Origin: Actinomadura opuntiae
GTDB lineage: Bacteria; Actinomycetota; Actinomycetes; Streptosporangiales; Streptosporangiaceae
Direction: 5' to 3'
Assembly: GCF_030283205.1 (NCBI RefSeq)
Contig: NZ_JASNWF010000014.1
Span: 124,001-188,000 of the forward strand
DNA length: 64,000 nucleotides
The notes beneath the pieces are model-generated. The model worked only from the letters and a program-made list of their open reading frames with translations. It was not told where the DNA came from and made no database searches. Shown here in pieces: positions 58,332 through 64,000 of this stretch. The position numbers and the translations under genes were made by a program. Position 1 is the first letter of the stretch. Every line of letters starts with the position of its first letter.

Positions 58332-59906
58332 ATGGCGCGCAGCTACAACCTGGCCGATCTTCTCGAGATCCTGGCGGCGGCGGGGCCCGGGCGGCCCGCG
58401 CTCGTCGCCGGGACCGAGCGGCGCACCTACGCGCAGCTCGACGAGCGGGCGAGCCGGGTCGGCCGCCACCTCGCCGCCGCGGGCGTGCGGCCGGGCGAGC
58501 ACGTCGCGATCCTCGCCTACAACCGGGCCGAGTGGATCGAGTCGATGCTCGGCGCGTTCAAGATCCGCGCGGTGCCGATCCCGGTGAACTACCGGTACGT
58601 CGCCGCCGAGCTGCACCACGTGCTGTCCGACTCCGACTCGGTCGCGCTCATCGGCGAGCGGTCGCTGCTGGAGAAGGTCGAGGAGGTCCGCGGCGACCTG
58701 CCGGAACTGCGGCACGTCGTCGTCCTGGAGGACGGCTCGTCCGCGGCCGTCGCGGACGCGGTCGGGTACGAGGAGGCGCTCGCCGCGGCCGGGGACGGCG
58801 GCGGCTTCCCGGAGCGCTCCAGCGACGACCGCTACATCATGTACACCGGCGGCACCACCGGCTACCCCAAGGGCGTCGAGTGGCGCTGCGAGGACATCTT
58901 CTTCGGCGCGCTCGGCGGCGGGAACGTCCTCGGCGACCCCATCGCCAGCCCCGAGGCGATCGCGGCGAACGCCGAGCAGCCGCCGATGGCCGTGCTCGAC
59001 TGCGCGCCGGTCATGCACGGCGCCGGCCAGTGGGTCGCGTTCATGGGCCTGTTCAGCGGCGCGAAGGTCGTCCTGTACACCGACCACGCCTTCGACGCCG
59101 ACAAGGCGCTGGCGCTGCTCGCCGAGGAGCAGGCCAACGTGCTGATGCTGGTCGGGGACGTGATGGCGCGCCCGGTGGCGAAGGCCCTGGCGTCGGGCAA
59201 GCACGACACCTCGTCGCTGATGGCGATCGCCTCAGGCGGCGCGCCGCTCACCGAGGGCGCCAAGGCGGCCCTCCAGGAGCACCTGCCGAACGTCATGTTC
59301 CTCGACAACTACGGCGCGTCCGAGACCGGGGCGTGCGGGCCGTCCGTCGACGCCAAGGAGGGCACCGCCCGGTTCATGATGAAGCCGGGCATCACCGTCC
59401 TGGACGACGACCTGAAGGCGGTCGCGCCCGGCCAGATCGGCAAGCTCGCGCGCAGCGGGCACATCCCGCTCGGCTACTACAACGACCCGAAGAAGACCGC
59501 GTCGACGTTCTTCACCGACGTGGACGGCACCCGCTGGTCGGTTCCGGGCGACTTCGCGAGCCTGGAGGAGGACGGCACGATCACCCTCCTCGGCCGCGGC
59601 TCCCTCATGATCAACACCGGTGGCGAGAAGGTGTACCCGGAGGAGGTCGAGGTCGCGCTGAAGGACCACCCGGACGTCTACGACGCGGTCGTCGTGGGCC
59701 TGCCGGACGAGCGGTTCGGGCAGCGCGTCGCCGCCGTCGTCGCGCCGCGCCCCGGCGCGGCGATCTCGCTGGACGAGCTGGCCGAGCACTGCCGCGGCCG
59801 CCTCGCGGGCTACAAACTGCCGCGCGAACTCAAGGTGGTCGACGAAGTGCAGCGCACCGCCGTCGGAAAGTCGGATTACAAGTGGGCGAAATCCGTCTTC
59901 GCCTGA
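58332..59906 (+). CDS. Acyl-CoA synthetase (524 aa)
   Basis: An adenylate-forming acyl-CoA ligase for a fatty or other carboxylic acid. The ATP motif Y-T-G-G-T-T-G-Y-P-K-G-V is near residue 176. Later signatures are Y-G-A-S-E-T-G, W-S-V-P-G-D-F-A (the T-G-D-like motif), R-G-S-L-M-I-N-T-G-G-E-K-V-Y-P-E-E-V-E, and a final T-A-V-G-K-S-D-Y-K with the catalytic Lys. It is of the CoA-forming type, unlike the FAAL at 13.7 kb. Similar enzymes serve beta-oxidation or steroid side-chain degradation. No operon partner is adjacent. Confidence 0.9.
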   Translation: MARSYNLADLLEILAAAGPGRPALVAGTERRTYAQLDERASRVGRHLAAAGVRPGEHVAILAYNRAEWIESMLGAFKIRAVPIPVNYRYVAAELHHVLSDSDSVALIGERSLLEKVEEVRGDLPELRHVVVLEDGSSAAVADAVGYEEALAAAGDGGGFPERSSDDRYIMYTGGTTGYPKGVEWRCEDIFFGALGGGNVLGDPIASPEAIAANAEQPPMAVLDCAPVMHGAGQWVAFMGLFSGAKVVLYTDHAFDADKALALLAEEQANVLMLVGDVMARPVAKALASGKHDTSSLMAIASGGAPLTEGAKAALQEHLPNVMFLDNYGASETGACGPSVDAKEGTARFMMKPGITVLDDDLKAVAPGQIGKLARSGHIPLGYYNDPKKTASTFFTDVDGTRWSVPGDFASLEEDGTITLLGRGSLMINTGGEKVYPEEVEVALKDHPDVYDAVVVGLPDERFGQRVAAVVAPRPGAAISLDELAEHCRGRLAGYKLPRELKVVDEVQRTAVGKSDYKWAKSVFA

Positions 59907-60016
59907 TCCTGCGCCGAAAGGGCGCGCGGCGCCACCAGCGACGCGCCGGGAAGCGGTCAAGAAAGAATTGACGGCGGGCGTGCGTGCCCCGCCGCGTTCG
60001 GGCGCATAACCTCCCC

Positions 60017-61569
60017 ATGAATGGGGACCGGCCGGTACCGCTCGCGCAGCGGTACCGCCTGCTCTCCGTGGTCGGCCGCGGCGGCATGGGCACGGTCTGG
60101 CGCGCCTACGACGAGATGCTCGACCGGGACGTGGCGGTCAAGCAGGTCCGCCTGCCCGCGCGCATCACCGAGGCCGAGCGCAAGGCGCTGTGCCGTCGGC
60201 TGCTCGCCGAGGCGCGGGCCACCGCCGCGCTCCGCCATCCCGGCGTCGCCGCCGTCCACGACGTCCTCGTCGAGGACGGCCGCCCGTGGATCGTGATGGA
60301 GTTCCTGCCGTCCTGCTCGCTGAACCGGCTGGTCAGCGAGGGCGGCCCGCTCGGCGTGCGGCGGACGGCGCAGATCGGCGCGGCGGTGCTGTCGGTGCTG
60401 CGCGCCGCGCACGCGGCCGGCATCCTGCACCGCGACGTGAAGCCGAGCAACGTGCTGGTCTGCGACGACGGCCGCGTCCTGCTCACCGACTTCGGCCTCG
60501 CCCTGCACACCGACCGGGGCCGCGGCGACGGCGGGACGCTGCAGGCCGAGACGCTGGCCGCGGGCATCGAGGGGTCGCCGGCCTACCTGGCGCCCGAGCG
60601 GGTGCACGGGCTGGCGAGCGTCGAGGCGTCCGACCTGTGGTCGCTCGGCGCGACGCTGTACACCGCCGTCGAGGGGTTCTCGCCGTTCCTGCGCTGCCAC
60701 GCGCTCGCGTCGATGGTCGCGGTGCTCCTCGGCGACTACGCGCCGCCCGTCCGGGCGGGGGCGCTCGCCCCGGTCATCGAGGGGCTGCTGCGCGAGCGCC
60801 CCGAGGACCGGCTGTCGGCCGAGGCGACGGCGCGGATGCTGGCGGAGGTCGCCGAGGGCGAACCGGCGGGGGCGACGGCTGCGGCGCCGGACCGTCCGCG
60901 GAGGCGGGCCGGCCGTCGGGCGCCGTCACGCATCTCGCGGCTCCGGCGACGACCGCGGGCTCGGCGGACGCTGCGGTTCCCGGTGCCGGTCGGGCGGCGG
61001 TTGCGGCCGGGAGCGGTGCTCAGCGTGGCGGTCCTGGCGGTGGTCGCGGCGGGGGTCGGCACGTGGACGGCGCGGTGGAACGCCGTCGGCAAGAGCGACG
61101 CCGTGGCGCTGCGCCCGGCGTCGGGCGTCGTCACGAGAATGGTCAGGTACACCGAGGCGGGCGCCTATTCGATCCGCGTTCCGGCCGGATGGCAGAGCGA
61201 ACGGCGCGACGGCGTCATGGAATGGGACGACCGTGCGTCCGGGCGCGGACTGCGCGTCTCTCCGGCGCCGGGCGACCCGCTGGACGGTCTCCGCGCGGAC
61301 GAGCGCAGGGCGGTGGACGGCCGCCTTTATCCCGGCTATCGCCGGCTGCGGCTGGAGGCCGCCCCGGAACTCGGCGAGAACGCCGCGGAATGGGAGTTCG
61401 TCTGGAACGGCGCGCCGGGCGGCGAACACGGCGGCGAACACGGCGGGGAGCATGTGCTGTGCGGCCGCGCCTCCGGATACGCATTCTGCTTCTACGCGCC
61501 CGATTCGCATTGGGCGCCAGGGCAGCGGCTTTACGACAGGATCCTCAGGACTTTCCGGACCGAAACGGG

Positions 61570-61573
<4 letters not shown>
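60017..61573 (+). CDS. Membrane Ser/Thr protein kinase (518 aa)
   Basis: A PknB-type kinase. The N-terminal kinase domain (residues 10-280) has the Gly loop V-G-R-G-G-M-G, Lys42 (V-A-V-K), H-R-D-V-K-P-S-N with the catalytic Asp140, and D-F-G with Asp158. An Arg-rich juxtamembrane segment and one membrane helix (about 328-352, G-A-V-L-S-V-A-V-L-A-V-V-A-A-G-V) follow. The outer domain of about 165 residues lacks PASTA repeats and contains a short G-G-E-H-G-G-E-H-G-G-E-H repeat and two Cys. That domain is unrecognised and probably the sensor. The stop overlaps the convergent rho gene by four bases. Confidence 0.92.
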
Positions 61574-62787
<1,214 letters not shown>

Positions 62788-63119
62788 ACGGGTCCCTTCT
62801 CAGGGCGGCGCGGAAAGCGCCGCGCCCCCTGGAGTCGAACCCCGCGTACGGCGGCGGAACCCGCGGCTCGTGCGCGAGGAGAATGCGAGGAATGCAGCTC
62901 GGTTCACCGGGCTGTCGACGGCTCCCTTGTGCGACGGTCCGGGACGCTCGTCAGCGCGTCCGGACGGGGGATCACCGGGCGCTCAGATGGCCCGGGCGGG
63001 GAAGAAAGGCGTCTCAACCGCTCAGCGCGGGAAATCAAAGACGCTGCCTAGACAGTACAGCACCGGAGGCCGTTCGCGCATTCCCCAAGGTCACCGATGC
63101 GTCCGGGGCCCGCACGGGG
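62788..63119 (-). other. 332-base leader and intergenic region upstream of rho
   Basis: No gene is visible. Just upstream of the rho ribosome site (GAAGGG) the leftward strand has a GGCGCGG...CCGCGCC hairpin near 62803-62823. Long untranslated leaders are known before rho genes that control their own expression. The remainder carries no clear motif. Confidence 0.45.
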
Positions 63120-63914
63120 TCAGCTGGCCGGACGGCGGGCGCGGGGCAGGGTGAGCGACGACAGCGGACGGGTCTGCAGGAGCCAGAGCGCGCCCTCGTG
63201 GTCGAAGCCGAACTCGATCTCCTGCGGGCCGCCGAACAGGGCCGTCGCGCGCGCGGCCAGCTTGACCAGCGCCCGCAGCTGCGGCCGGCTGAGCGGCTCC
63301 TCCTCCGGGGCGGCGCCGTCGCGCTCCATGCTCACGACCTTGCCGCGCCGGTTGAGGGCGTAGCGGGTGGCGGCCTGGCTGTCGCGGACCGCGCGCGGGC
63401 CGCCGGCCGCGGCCGAGACGATCACCCGGTCGCCGCGCCGGTCCAGCGGGTCGGCGCCGAACAGCACGCCGCCCGACACCAGGTCCAGCTGCGGCTGGAC
63501 GAGGATCGCGGTGCTCGCGGGCCCGGTGGCGGAGGCCACCACCCCGGTCACGGCCTTGAGGAACTCGGGCCAGCCCGTCACGTCCAGCGCGGACACGTAC
63601 CGGCCCTCGGCCCCCTCCGCGTGCGTGGACGAGGAGCGGACCGCGAGCGGCAGCGTGCCGTTGCGGCTGAGGCGGGCCCACGCCTTGCGCAGCTCGCCGG
63701 TGTTGCGGTACCGCTCCCCGCGCGGGACGCACTGCACGGGGATCACGAACCCGGGCGGCACCGGCAGCCCGTGCCGCACCGCGCGCGACAGGTCGGACGC
63801 CTTGGCGCCGGCCATGTGGGGCGCGCCGGCCAGCGGGTCTCCCAGGTTGATCGTCCAGAAGGCGTGTGCGCTCTGTTGCACCACGAGCTCCGTTTCGGGT
63901 CGGAGGCCGCTCAT
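63120..63914 (-). CDS. Stand-alone PEP-synthase-type ATP-binding domain (264 aa)
   Basis: The sequence matches the N-terminal nucleotide-binding (PPDK_N) domain of PEP synthase and rifampin phosphotransferase: G-A-K-A-S-D-L-S-R-A, G-L-P-V-P-P-G-F-V-I-P, A-V-R-S-S-S-T-H-A-E-G, and a final E-I-E-F-G-F-D-H-E-G-A-L-W-L-L-Q-T-R-P-L. It stops where the linker to the swivelling His domain would start, so the phosphohistidine and PEP/pyruvate domains are missing. It is also shorter than a usual PPDK_N domain of about 330 residues. It may be a truncated or repurposed protein that works with a partner in trans. The preferred start is the ATG at 63914. Confidence 0.75.
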   Translation of the reverse strand: MSGLRPETELVVQQSAHAFWTINLGDPLAGAPHMAGAKASDLSRAVRHGLPVPPGFVIPVQCVPRGERYRNTGELRKAWARLSRNGTLPLAVRSSSTHAEGAEGRYVSALDVTGWPEFLKAVTGVVASATGPASTAILVQPQLDLVSGGVLFGADPLDRRGDRVIVSAAAGGPRAVRDSQAATRYALNRRGKVVSMERDGAAPEEEPLSRPQLRALVKLAARATALFGGPQEIEFGFDHEGALWLLQTRPLSSLTLPRARRPAS

Positions 63915-63992
63915 ATGTATACAATCCGGCCGGCGTCGCCAGGATTCCTCCCTCACAAGGGGTGTTCCTAATCCATCCGGAAGGAGTATCCG

Positions 63993-64000
63993 GTGTGGCG
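63993..64000 (+). CDS. Start of a rightward gene, window edge
   Basis: AAGGAG at 63981-63986 lies six bases before a GTG at 63993 (a second GTG is at 63995). Only eight bases of the coding region are present, so nothing can be said of the product. Confidence 0.35.

Noticed and set aside
62830-62870. GGTTCGACTCC segment resembling a tRNA T-arm in the rho leader
   Set aside because: The flanking bases do not form the T-stem, and no acceptor, D or anticodon arm is present.

Overview
The window is high-GC actinobacterial chromosome with frequent GTG starts, short intergenic gaps and strong GC-rich hairpins between convergent genes. Scr1-type XRE/DUF397 pairs, a streptogrisin-like protease, a class F-type sortase, two-component systems, a SigE-type ECF factor and crotonyl-CoA carboxylase/reductase fit a sporulating, soil-type actinomycete of the Actinomadura/Thermomonospora kind. 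That placement is inferred from gene types, not from a marker gene. No rRNA, tRNA, CRISPR array or insertion sequence was recognised.

Layout. 1-5.4 kb: beta-glucosidase, chorismate mutase and an unknown gene in one leftward run, a divergent TetR regulator, a LURP-one-related protein, and a NarL/DesK-type two-component pair. 5.4-13.4 kb: a diiron ferritin-like protein, a secreted protein, an RlpA-type cell-wall protein with a structured leader, a hydrolase, a DUF1232 protein, an IclR regulator, and a surface protein with long Gly-His-Pro repeats. 13.7-30.5 kb: a lipid/polyketide locus (below). 30.5-44.8 kb: a sortase-substrate pair, secreted proteins, an XRE/DUF397 module, a LysE exporter, an MBL hydrolase, an AhpD-like protein beside a TetR remnant, a protease, a His-rich peptide, an AraC regulator, and a four-gene operon resembling type VII secretion substrates. 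44.9-64 kb: a solitary cytochrome b, PucR and GntR regulators, a Nudix protein, an OmpR-type two-component pair, a glutamate-cysteine ligase, an orphan kinase, YceI, a hydrolase, SigE, a phytase-like esterase, an acyl-CoA synthetase, a Ser/Thr kinase, a short Rho, and a stand-alone PEP-synthase-type ATP-binding domain.

The main discovery candidate is 13.5-30.5 kb. A fatty acyl-AMP ligase (FadD32-like) and an MMPL exporter (MmpL3-like) run rightward. A glycosyltransferase and an MFS transporter run leftward. A 2181-residue polyketide synthase and crotonyl-CoA carboxylase/reductase run rightward. The synthase has the Pks13 plan (N-terminal carrier, KS, AT, carrier, Pks13-like thioesterase) but adds a ketoreductase and a DH-like region that has lost its first catalytic His. 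The enzymes predict a fatty acid activated as acyl-AMP, loaded on the N-terminal carrier, condensed with an alkylmalonyl unit from the reductase/carboxylase, reduced to a beta-hydroxyl, released by the thioesterase, possibly glycosylated, and exported by the MMPL protein. The product would be an alpha-alkyl-beta-hydroxy lipid, the chemical motif of mycolic acids, in what looks like a non-mycolate actinomycete. Both rightward units are preceded by the same palindrome, TTGTCA-N6-TGACAA, which suggests shared control.
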